NCBI RefSeq assembly: GCF_001854865.1
Contig: NZ_MDDW01000029.1
Coordinates: 231,116 to 237,019 of the forward strand
Reading direction: 5' to 3'
DNA: 5,904 bases
Source: Rhizobium sp. LCM 4573
Lineage (GTDB): Bacteria > Pseudomonadota > Alphaproteobacteria > Rhizobiales > Rhizobiaceae
In this document: piece by piece, positions 1 through 4,789 of the stretch
How positions within the stretch are numbered: position 1 is the stretch's first letter
Layout of the letters: every line of letters begins with the position of its first letter
Made by a program: the position numbers and the translations under genes
Notes under the pieces: generated by a model
Seen by the model: only the letters and a program-made list of their open reading frames with translations
Database searches by the model: none
What the model was told of the DNA's origin: nothing

Positions 1-620
1 ACGAGGTGCGGACGGCACTTCCCGATCACGAAGCCTTCTTCGCGCCGGTCGCCCGCGGCGATCTTTTCGATGGCGAGGAGGTCGTCGCCTCCGAATTCGG
101 TCTCGCCACCTTCGTCAGGAAATCGCATCCGGTCATAGGCCAGGCGCTCGGCTTCATACATGGTATGTTCGGAGCAAATGGCTGGGGAGATCACCCCCGC
201 TCGCGCAATGCCCACGGCATCCGCGTCTTCAGCTACGGGATAGAAAAGTCCGTTACCATTGTGCAGCTTCATGGCCTCCGCGATCCCGCCGGCAAGGGCG
301 ACACCCCGGCGCGTCTGGCCCAGGCGCATGCGCTGGTGAAACTTGTGCGGCAGGTCTGGCAGCCGGGTGAGGGCCTGGTCGTCTGCGGCGATTTCAACGT
401 GCTGCCGCATAGCGAGACATTTGCGATCCTCGGCGAACTCGGTCTCACCGAACTCGTCACCACGCGCGGCTTCACCAATACGCGCACCTCCTGGTATCCG
501 AAGGAAGGCCGATATGCGGATTATCTGCTGACCACGCCGGATGTCGAGATTGCCCGCTTTGAGGTGGTCGCCGAGCCTGAGGTTTCGGATCACCGCGCAC
601 TGCTTCTGGAAATCGCCTGA
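1..620 (+). CDS. Endonuclease/exonuclease/phosphatase family protein (3' part)
   Basis: This is the C-terminal 205 residues or so of a metal-dependent phosphoesterase of the DNase I/exonuclease III/inositol phosphatase fold. The reading frame is open to the left edge (first full codon at base 3), so the start lies outside; the GTG at 6 is internal and has no ribosome binding site. Counting that GTG as residue 1, the family landmarks appear in order: a QLHGL strand with the likely catalytic His (H89), the metal-binding GDFN motif (128-131, bases 387-398), an ADYLL segment with the Asp of the C-terminal core (D172), and the terminal SDHRALLLEI motif with the Asp-His pair (D195, H196). The fold is seen directly in these motifs. 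The substrate (nucleic acid, phospholipid or small phosphoester) cannot be told from them. No membrane segment is visible in this part. It is followed after 63 bp by the Dabb gene on the same strand. Confidence 0.88.
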   Translation, partial: EVRTALPDHEAFFAPVARGDLFDGEEVVASEFGLATFVRKSHPVIGQALGFIHGMFGANGWGDHPRSRNAHGIRVFSYGIEKSVTIVQLHGLRDPAGKGDTPARLAQAHALVKLVRQVWQPGEGLVVCGDFNVLPHSETFAILGELGLTELVTTRGFTNTRTSWYPKEGRYADYLLTTPDVEIARFEVVAEPEVSDHRALLLEIA

Positions 621-627
621 TCTCCAG

Positions 628-655
628 TTGCGCTCGCGCCGTCAGCTACTATTCT
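628..655 (+). promoter_or_regulatory. Possible weak sigma-70-type promoter for the Dabb gene
   Basis: TTGCGC at 628-633 (3 of 6 against TTGACA) and TATTCT at 650-655 (4 of 6 against TATAAT) are separated by 16 bp. They sit in the 63 bp gap before the Dabb gene and would give a leader of about 20 nt containing the ribosome binding site. The match is weak; the gene could equally be co-transcribed with the phosphoesterase upstream. Confidence 0.25.
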
Positions 656-683
656 GCCGCAAAAAGATCGGGAGGCAGGGACT

Positions 684-992
684 ATGATCCTTCATTGCGT
701 GTTTCTTCGCTTCAAGGCATCCATGCAGGCGGCCGACAAGCAGGCGCTTTACGATGCCGTTGCCGCCCTGAAACAGGTCGTTCCCGGCATGGTCGACGTG
801 AAATATGGGCCGAATATTTCGCCGGAAGGGTTGAACGGCGGTTTCGTGGATGGATTTGTGGTGACTTTCGAAAGCCCGGAGGCTCGCGACGCCTATCTCG
901 AGCATCCGGAGCATATGGCGGTCGGAGAGCGCATCGTCAGCGCGACCGACGGAGGGCTCGCCGGCCTGCTGGTTTTCGATCTCGCGGTGTGA
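684..992 (+). CDS. Dabb family (stress-responsive alpha/beta barrel) protein
   Basis: A complete 102-residue protein of the Dabb family, small ferredoxin-like proteins that dimerise into an alpha/beta barrel. Family marks are the N-terminal strand MILHCVFLRFK with the conserved His4 and Lys11, a helix around 17-32, and the segment YLEHPEHMAV (71-80), which matches the signature around the conserved His near the end of the domain. The closing strand GLLVFDL (94-100) completes the fold. The length is normal for a single-domain Dabb protein. The ATG start is fixed by GGAGG at 671-675, 8 nt upstream. The family name comes from plant stress-induced proteins; some members are polyketide cyclases or degrade aromatics, but most bacterial ones have no known substrate, and nothing here points to one. 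It lies convergent to the peroxiredoxin gene, with a palindromic repeat starting immediately after its stop. Confidence 0.88.
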   Translation: MILHCVFLRFKASMQAADKQALYDAVAALKQVVPGMVDVKYGPNISPEGLNGGFVDGFVVTFESPEARDAYLEHPEHMAVGERIVSATDGGLAGLLVFDLAV

Positions 993-993
993 T

Positions 994-1040
994 CCTTCTC
1001 CCCTGTGGGGAGAAGGTGGTCCGAAGGACCGGATGAGGGG
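994..1040. repeat. Palindromic intergenic repeat, RIME-like
   Basis: Two hairpins in tandem lie just after the Dabb stop codon. The first is a perfect 10 bp stem, CCTTCTCCCC (994-1003) and GGGGAGAAGG (1007-1016), with a TGT loop. The second is GGTCC (1018-1022) and GGACC (1026-1030) with a GAA loop, followed by GGATGAGGGG (1031-1040). From memory this combination of a CCTTCTCCCC palindrome, a short second stem and GGATGAGGGG is the core of the dispersed intergenic elements of rhizobial genomes (RIME type); that assignment is recall, not a search. It sits between convergent genes and could help end transcription from both sides, but there is no T-run on either strand, so it is not a standard intrinsic terminator. 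Confidence 0.7.
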
Positions 1041-1096
1041 GGCGCGCTATTGCGGCGGCAACTTTCCTCGCGGACCCTTGGGTATCGAGGCGACGC

Positions 1097-1582
1097 TCAG
1101 ATCTGCTCGAGCATCGTCGCGGCGCTGGAAACGGTTGCCTGGCCGGGGCTTTCCTCGATGTTGAGCGACTTCACCACGCCGTCTTCCACCAGCATGGAAT
1201 AGCGCTTGGAGCGAACGCCGAGCCCGCCGCCGGAAAGGTCCGTATCGAGGCCGACCGCCTTGGTGAAGGCGCCGTCGAAATCCGCGAGGAAGTGGATCTT
1301 GCCGAACCCGCCGGTATGCTCCGCCCAGGCACCCATCACATGCCAGTCGTTGATGGCGATCACGGCGATGTCGTCGATCCCGCGGGCAAGGATGGTGTCG
1401 CGGTTTTCGAGATAGCCGGGCAGGTGGTTCAACGTGCAGGTGGGCGTGAATGCGCCCGGCACGGCGAACAGCACCACGCGCTTGCCCTTGAAGAGCTGTT
1501 CCGTGGTGACCTCGATCGGGCCTTCAGCGGTCTTTTCCTTGAACTTGGCTTGTGGCAGCTTGTCGCCGACGGCAATGGTCAT
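1097..1582 (-). CDS. Peroxiredoxin, Prx5 type, single-cysteine
   Basis: A 161-residue thiol peroxidase that reduces hydrogen peroxide and organic hydroperoxides in the cytoplasm. The Prx5 subfamily signature PGAFTPTC is at 42-49, so the peroxidatic cysteine is Cys49 and the supporting Pro/Thr are in place. Further Prx5 segments are NHLPGYLENRDTILARGID (52-70), AINDWHVMGAW, and the C-terminal RSKRYSMLVEDGVV with the conserved Arg. Cys49 is the only cysteine in the protein, so there is no internal resolving cysteine: the enzyme must be recycled by an outside thiol (glutathione/glutaredoxin or thioredoxin; which one cannot be seen). The start at 1582 was chosen over an in-frame ATG 54 bp upstream because AAGGAG (plus-strand 1589-1594) precedes it by 6 nt and the protein then begins in the normal family way. 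A promoter candidate lies in the gap before it. Downstream it converges on the Dabb gene across the palindromic repeat. Confidence 0.95.
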   Translation of the reverse strand: MTIAVGDKLPQAKFKEKTAEGPIEVTTEQLFKGKRVVLFAVPGAFTPTCTLNHLPGYLENRDTILARGIDDIAVIAINDWHVMGAWAEHTGGFGKIHFLADFDGAFTKAVGLDTDLSGGGLGVRSKRYSMLVEDGVVKSLNIEESPGQATVSSAATMLEQI

Positions 1583-1634
1583 GGTGCTCTCCTTCGTTCG
1601 GGTGGCTTTGGGATGGCCCGCGCCTTCGCGGCGC

Positions 1635-1662
1635 ACTATAGACCCAGCCTGATCGATAGCAA
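1635..1662 (-). promoter_or_regulatory. Candidate sigma-70-type promoter for the peroxiredoxin gene
   Basis: On the minus strand TTGCTA (plus coordinates 1657-1662; 4 of 6 against TTGACA) is followed after 16 bp by TATAGT (1635-1640; 5 of 6 against TATAAT). It lies in the 105 bp gap between the DsbD-domain gene and the peroxiredoxin gene and would give a leader of about 45 nt. This suggests the peroxiredoxin can be expressed apart from its upstream neighbour. Motif reading only. Confidence 0.45.
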
Positions 1663-1687
1663 GGAAAGATGGCCCTCGAACGAGCCG

Positions 1688-2548
1688 TCAATCGAAAGCG
1701 AGCGAAGTCTCCATGGCGCGGTTTCCGGCGATCACCAGAATGCCCCAGCGCTGACCCTTCAGGTCGTAATTTTCCGGCAGTTTTCCGATGGGCATGTCGA
1801 GGGAGTAGCTGTTGCCTTTCCGCTCGCCGTTGAGCGCGTCGAAGAGAACGTGCCCCTCCGGCCCGGTCGCGAAGACCTGTGGTGCTTTCTCCACCTCGGC
1901 CGGCAGCTCCAGGGTGAGTTTGAGGAGATCTCGGCCTTGGGTCACGGCGTAGTCGGTGACCGAAAAATCCTCGGAAGGGGCCTCCGGCAACGTCAGGGCT
2001 GCCTTGGCGAGGATCATCGCCTCCTCCACCGGCGTGCCCTTGGCCGAGCCGAGCGCCAGCGTGAATTCCGCCTGGAAGGGAATGCAGATGTTGCGGCACA
2101 GACCGATGAAGGCGGAGGCGCCGAGACTGACGGGCGTTTCCGGATCGCTCACGGTGAGTTGGAAGGGAAAGGTCACCGCCTGATCGTAGCCGATATCGCG
2201 CAGTTTGCCGCTGTCGATGCGTTTCGGCACGGGGTAGGAGATGCTGTCGAGCGTCACGCCGCCGGCCTTCGAGAAGACCATCTTGGGCGGGATTCCCGCG
2301 TCGCCGGGCTCGCGCCAATAGGTGATCCAGCCGGCCTTCGGCTCGATCTGCAGCGCTCCGCGTACTTTGCCGTCCGGCTCCGGCGGCAGCGCTATGATGC
2401 GCATCCGCCCGCCTTCGTTCTGCGCCCAGGGCGTCATTTCGGCATTCGCCGTGGAAGCATGACCGAGCAACCCGCCGGCGGCCAGGGCGCCGGCAAGCGT
2501 CAGCGAGCGCCATCGGGAAGATAGGCGATTGGTTGAAATTCTTCTCAT
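1688..2548 (-). CDS. Exported protein with DsbD N-terminal-like (thiol:disulfide interchange) domain
   Basis: A 286-residue protein with a signal peptide: basic start MRRISTNRLSSRWR, a hydrophobic core at about 16-29, and a likely signal peptidase I site after ANA (34-36), so the mature protein should be periplasmic. The mature part resembles the N-terminal domain of the reductase DsbD: the segment GWITYWREPGDAGIPP (73-88) is typical of the alphaproteobacterial family, and GLCRNICIP (149-157) holds a CxxxC pair, Cys151 and Cys155, the only two cysteines. In DsbD this domain takes electrons from the membrane domain and passes them to periplasmic partners. Here there is no membrane domain and no C-terminal thioredoxin domain, so its electron source, if it has one, must be a separate protein. 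The ATG at 2548 has no good Shine-Dalgarno; it is kept because later Met codons (38, 49) would remove the signal peptide. It lies 105 bp upstream of the peroxiredoxin gene on the same strand and divergent from yqgE. Confidence 0.82.
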   Translation of the reverse strand: MRRISTNRLSSRWRSLTLAGALAAGGLLGHASTANAEMTPWAQNEGGRMRIIALPPEPDGKVRGALQIEPKAGWITYWREPGDAGIPPKMVFSKAGGVTLDSISYPVPKRIDSGKLRDIGYDQAVTFPFQLTVSDPETPVSLGASAFIGLCRNICIPFQAEFTLALGSAKGTPVEEAMILAKAALTLPEAPSEDFSVTDYAVTQGRDLLKLTLELPAEVEKAPQVFATGPEGHVLFDALNGERKGNSYSLDMPIGKLPENYDLKGQRWGILVIAGNRAMETSLAFD

Positions 2549-2669
2549 GCCGGCAATGCATTTAGCCGATCCGACCGTTTCAGGCCAGTCACGAGCCCGA
2601 GAAGGCGATCATTTTCGGTTGATTGCTAAGGCACTCTGCCCCATCTTCATTTTATTGTTGTTCTGAAGC

Positions 2670-2694
2670 CTTCCGCCCGTAAGCCGGGTGGAAG
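2670..2694 (+). promoter_or_regulatory. Leader hairpin upstream of the yqgE ribosome binding site
   Basis: CTTCCGCCCG (2670-2679) pairs with CGGGTGGAAG (2685-2694) over 10 bp, with one G-U pair and a TAAGC loop. It ends 8 nt before the GGAGG of yqgE, so in the mRNA it would stand directly upstream of the ribosome entry site. It is not followed by T residues and so is not an intrinsic terminator. Its role is unknown; mRNA stabilisation or translational control are possible. Confidence 0.45.
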
Positions 2695-2711
2695 AGCGGA
2701 CTGGAGGCACG

Positions 2712-3317
2712 ATGGCCTTGTCGAGCTTGAAGGATATGGACGAGCGCGGCTTCCTGGATGGCCAGTTCCTGATTGCCATGCCCGGCATGCAGGACGGCAA
2801 TTTCGCTCGCGCCGTCGTCTATATCTGTGCTCACTCGCTCGCCGGCGCCATGGGTTTCATCATCAACAGGCCCCAAAACATCTCGTTCACGGATGTCCTG
2901 CTGCATCTCAAGCTCTGCGATCAGACCGAAGCGATCATGCTGCCGGATCAAACCCGCGATTTTCCGATCCTTTCCGGCGGTCCGGTGGAAACCGGCCGCG
3001 GCTTCGTCTTGCATTCGGATGATTTCCTCTCCGAATCCTCCATTCCCGTCAGCGAGGAGATTTCGCTGACCGCGACCCTCGATATCGTGCGCGCCATCGG
3101 CGAGGGCAGGGGACCTGCCCGCGCCACCATGCTTCTCGGCTATGCCGGCTGGGGGCCGGGCCAGCTCGAGACGGAAATTGTCGGCAATGGCTGGCTCACC
3201 TGCCCGGCCTCGGACGATCTGATCTTCGATCGCGTGGCGGAGGGCAAGTACGAGCGCGCCCTGGCGCTCCTCGGCGTCACGCCGGAAATGCTCTCCAGCG
3301 AAGCCGGCCACGCCTGA
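2712..3317 (+). CDS. yqgE: YqgE/AlgH family protein
   Basis: A complete 201-residue protein of the YqgE/AlgH family (UPF0301). It carries the family blocks in order: [10 protein letters not shown] (17-26), [12 protein letters not shown] (31-42), [10 protein letters not shown] (45-54), [16 protein letters not shown] (87-102), [12 protein letters not shown] (118-129), [14 protein letters not shown] (143-156), NGWLTCPA (159-166), and a closing FDR...[10 protein letters not shown]. Length and ends match rhizobial homologues. The molecular role is unresolved: AlgH was named for an effect on alginate genes in Pseudomonas, and no enzymatic activity is settled. No signal peptide or membrane segment is present, so it should be cytoplasmic. 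The ATG at 2712 has GGAGG at 2703-2707, a slightly short 4 nt spacing. An in-frame GTG at 2688 lies inside the leader hairpin with no ribosome binding site and was rejected. It is divergent from the DsbD-domain gene and followed by the CsbD gene after 83 bp. Confidence 0.95.
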   Translation: MALSSLKDMDERGFLDGQFLIAMPGMQDGNFARAVVYICAHSLAGAMGFIINRPQNISFTDVLLHLKLCDQTEAIMLPDQTRDFPILSGGPVETGRGFVLHSDDFLSESSIPVSEEISLTATLDIVRAIGEGRGPARATMLLGYAGWGPGQLETEIVGNGWLTCPASDDLIFDRVAEGKYERALALLGVTPEMLSSEAGHA

Positions 3318-3330
3318 GCGCGACCCAGCC

Positions 3331-3355
3331 GGAACGGAACGGCCCGCTCCGCGTT
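3331..3355 (+). promoter_or_regulatory. EcfG/RpoE2-type general stress promoter for the CsbD gene
   Basis: GGAAC at 3331-3335 is followed by 16 bp and then CGTT at 3352-3355. This agrees exactly with the consensus of the alphaproteobacterial general stress sigma factor EcfG (RpoE2 in Sinorhizobium), GGAAC-N16/17-CGTT. A second GGAAC directly follows at 3336-3340 but is only 11 bp from CGTT, too close to serve as the -35. The element starts 14 bp after the yqgE stop. Transcription would start near 3361, giving a leader of about 40 nt before the CsbD start. The family downstream is itself known as stress-induced, which supports the call. Confidence 0.8.
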
Positions 3356-3365
3356 TCCTGCGCTC

Positions 3366-3382
3366 CGGACGATGGGCGTCCG
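3366..3382 (+). promoter_or_regulatory. Small hairpin at the 5' end of the CsbD transcript
   Basis: CGGACG (3366-3371) and CGTCCG (3377-3382) form a 6 bp stem with an ATGGG loop. If transcription starts about 6 nt after the CGTT element, this stem lies within the first 25 nt of the mRNA, ending 5 nt before the AGGGAG ribosome binding site. It may protect the 5' end; no function is shown. Confidence 0.3.
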
Positions 3383-3400
3383 CAAACAGGGAGATGTGAC

Positions 3401-3592
3401 ATGGGCAGCACCAAGGACAAACTGGCCGGCAAGGCCAATGAAGTGACCGGAAAAACGAAGCAGGCGGCAGGTGCCGCCACGGGTAAGGACAGTCTCCGCG
3501 CCAAGGGTGCGGCACAGGAGGCTAAGGGCAATGCCCAGCAGGCCAAGGGCAAGATCAAGGATGCCGCCAAGAGCGGTCTCGACCGTCTCTGA
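3401..3592 (+). CDS. CsbD family stress response protein
   Basis: A 63-residue hydrophilic protein of the CsbD family, small stress-induced proteins named after a sigma-B controlled gene of Bacillus subtilis; the biochemical role is unknown. The composition is extreme: 14 Ala, 12 Lys and 9 Gly, with no Phe, Tyr, Trp, His, Cys or Pro. The typical CsbD start is seen in DKLAGKANEVTGKTKQAAG (6-24). The second half is built of seven-residue units beginning AKG at 34, 41 and 48, which should favour a disordered or amphipathic helical chain. The start is supported by AGGGAG at 3388-3393, 7 nt before the ATG. An EcfG-type promoter lies in the gap upstream and a strong terminator follows, so it looks like its own general-stress transcription unit. 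The protein is presumably cytoplasmic, as no signal peptide is present. Confidence 0.93.
   Translation: MGSTKDKLAGKANEVTGKTKQAAGAATGKDSLRAKGAAQEAKGNAQQAKGKIKDAAKSGLDRL
3500..3562 (+). repeat. Degenerate 21 bp tandem repeat inside the CsbD gene
   Basis: Three in-frame 21 bp units (3500-3520, 3521-3541, 3542-3562) encode AKGAAQE, AKGNAQQ and AKGKIKD. Each begins with GCC or GCT, then AAG GG(T/C). The units differ enough at the DNA level to be old, and they explain the seven-residue periodicity of the protein. Confidence 0.55.
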
Positions 3593-3615
3593 CAGCCTCT
3601 CATCTTTTTGACGCA

Positions 3616-3656
3616 AAGACCTGCTCCGAGAGCCGCCCGGGGCAGGTCTTCTTGTG
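3616..3656 (+). terminator. Intrinsic terminator after the CsbD gene
   Basis: Bases 3616-3628 pair with 3638-3650: AAGACCTGC and GCAGGTCTT form a perfect 9 bp outer stem that extends to 13 bp with one G-U pair around a 9 nt loop. It is followed by a pyrimidine-rich CTTGTGTT rather than a clean T-run. It begins 24 bp after the CsbD stop and argues that the metallopeptidase reading frame does not begin at the in-frame TTG at 3608, which would put this hairpin inside the coding region. Confidence 0.75.
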
Positions 3657-3679
3657 TTCAACGTTCAATGGAATTGTGC

Positions 3680-4744
3680 ATGCGTCTTTACGATTGCGAC
3701 CACTGCGGTCAACCCGTCCACTTCGATAATCGCTTCTGCGTGAGCTGCGGCCATCGTCTTGCCTTCGTGCCGGAGCGGCTGGCCATGCATGCCCTGCGGG
3801 AAGATGAGGATGGGACCTGGCATCTGGTCGCCGCGCCGGCCTACAAGGTCCGGTTTTGCGCCAACGCAGCCATGGATATCTGTAATTGGACGGTGGCGGA
3901 GGAAGACCCGCATGCCTACTGCTCGTCCTGCCGGCACAATCGGCTGGTTCCCGACACCTCCACGGAGGCCGGGCTCACCCAGTGGCGCCGCATCGGCCAG
4001 GCCCAGCGACATCTTTTCTATTCGCTCCTGCGCTGGAACCTGCCTAGGGCCGATCGGGAGGAAGATCCGCAAGGCGGCCTCGTCTTCGATTTCCTAGTGG
4101 ATGAAATCGGCGCGGACGGCGCCGTCATTCCCGCCAGGACCGGCCATGAAAACGGCGTGATCGCCATCAGGGCGGCGGAGGCGGACGACCTTACGCGCGA
4201 GGAGGTGCGGGTCTCGATGAAAGAGCCTTATCGAACCCTGCTCGGCCATTTCCGTCACGAGATCGGCCATTACATCTGGAACAGGCTGGTGCTCGATGCC
4301 GACCGGCTGGAACCCTTCCGGCTTGCCTTCGGCGACGAGCGCGAGGATTATGGCGCGGCGCTCAGGCGCCATTATGAAAACGGCCCGCCGGCGAACTGGC
4401 AGGAAAACTGCATCAGCGCCTATGCCAGCGCCCATCCGTGGGAAGATTTCGCCGAATGCTTTGCCCATTACGTGCATATCGTCGATACGCTGGAAACCGC
4501 GCGCTCCTATGGCATGGCGATCGAGCCGCGCGGGCATGAGGATCTGGCGGCCGTCGTCGTCTTCAATCCTTATGCCGCCCGCGACGCCGAGCAGCTCGTC
4601 GCGGCCTGGATTCCCTTCAGCCTGGCCCTGAACGGCATCCATCGCTCCATGGGCGTACCGGATTTCTATCCCTTCATCCTCACGCCGACCGTAGTGGCCA
4701 AGCTCGAATTCATCCACGCCCTCATCCGGGCAGGGAGCAGATAA
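3680..4744 (+). CDS. Putative zinc-binding metallopeptidase with N-terminal zinc ribbons
   Basis: A 354-residue protein with two parts. The N-terminus has two four-cysteine clusters: CDHC...CVSC (Cys6, 9, 20, 23), a classic zinc ribbon, and a second set (Cys60, 68, 81, 84). The rest is a metallopeptidase-like domain with FRHEIGHYIW holding HExxH (His193, Glu194, His197) and, downstream, HPWEDFAECFAHYVHIVDT (252-270), whose acidic residues (Glu255, Asp256, Glu259) include the likely third zinc ligand. This matches the uncharacterised bacterial family with a zinc-ribbon domain fused to a putative zinc-binding peptidase (Pfam Peptidase_Mx, by recall). No signal peptide or membrane segment is seen, so it should be cytoplasmic; substrate unknown. 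ATG 3680 is chosen because family members begin within a few residues of the first CxxC; ATG 3668 is also in frame, and neither has a good ribosome binding site (only GGA at 3670-3672 before 3680). Its stop overlaps the opposite-strand terminator. Confidence 0.87.
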   Translation: MRLYDCDHCGQPVHFDNRFCVSCGHRLAFVPERLAMHALREDEDGTWHLVAAPAYKVRFCANAAMDICNWTVAEEDPHAYCSSCRHNRLVPDTSTEAGLTQWRRIGQAQRHLFYSLLRWNLPRADREEDPQGGLVFDFLVDEIGADGAVIPARTGHENGVIAIRAAEADDLTREEVRVSMKEPYRTLLGHFRHEIGHYIWNRLVLDADRLEPFRLAFGDEREDYGAALRRHYENGPPANWQENCISAYASAHPWEDFAECFAHYVHIVDTLETARSYGMAIEPRGHEDLAAVVVFNPYAARDAEQLVAAWIPFSLALNGIHRSMGVPDFYPFILTPTVVAKLEFIHALIRAGSR

Positions 4745-4769
4745 AAGGGCGGCTCCATTGGGAGCCGCC
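4742..4769 (-). terminator. Intrinsic terminator of the acyl-CoA dehydrogenase-like gene
   Basis: GGCGGCTCC (4748-4756) and GGAGCCGCC (4761-4769) form a perfect 9 bp GC-rich stem with a 4 nt loop. Read on the minus strand the stem is followed by CTTTTAT, the T-run of a rho-independent terminator; on the plus strand there are no Ts after it. It lies 20 bp beyond the stop of the minus-strand gene. Its T-run is the complement of the AAAA that contains the stop codon of the metallopeptidase gene (TAA, 4742-4744). Confidence 0.85.
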
Positions 4770-4789
4770 GCGAATGCTGGCGCGGGACG

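Noticed and set aside
1671..1686. Possible terminator after the DsbD-domain gene on the minus strand
   Set aside because: The stem needs a two-base bulge, is only about 5 bp, and the following sequence is only mildly T-rich. Not convincing.
1292..2524. A 410-codon open frame on the plus strand across the peroxiredoxin and DsbD-domain genes
   Set aside because: It runs antisense to two well-recognised genes and its translation has no recognisable domain. Long antisense open frames are expected at this GC content.
1524..2561. A 345-codon minus-strand frame overlapping the DsbD-domain gene
   Set aside because: It is an out-of-frame reading of the same strand, rich in Arg, Gly and Ala, with no family motif. 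The frame with the signal peptide and CxxxC domain is the real one.
2549..2669. Promoters for the divergent DsbD-domain and yqgE genes
   Set aside because: TTGATT (2619-2624) and TTGCTA (2623-2628) could be -35 boxes for yqgE, but no acceptable -10 stands 16-18 bp away. On the other strand a CTAAAT-like -10 has no -35 partner. Promoters must be in or near this gap, but I cannot place them.
2652..3515. A 287-codon minus-strand frame antisense to yqgE
   Set aside because: yqgE is certain on the plus strand, and this frame also covers the CsbD promoter and start; no domain or ribosome binding site supports it.
3608..3679. N-terminal extension of the metallopeptidase from TTG 3608 or ATG 3668
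   Set aside because: The TTG would put the CsbD terminator inside the coding region and add a low-complexity Arg-rich stretch. ATG 3668 has no Shine-Dalgarno and adds four residues before the usual family start, so 3680 is preferred, with modest certainty.
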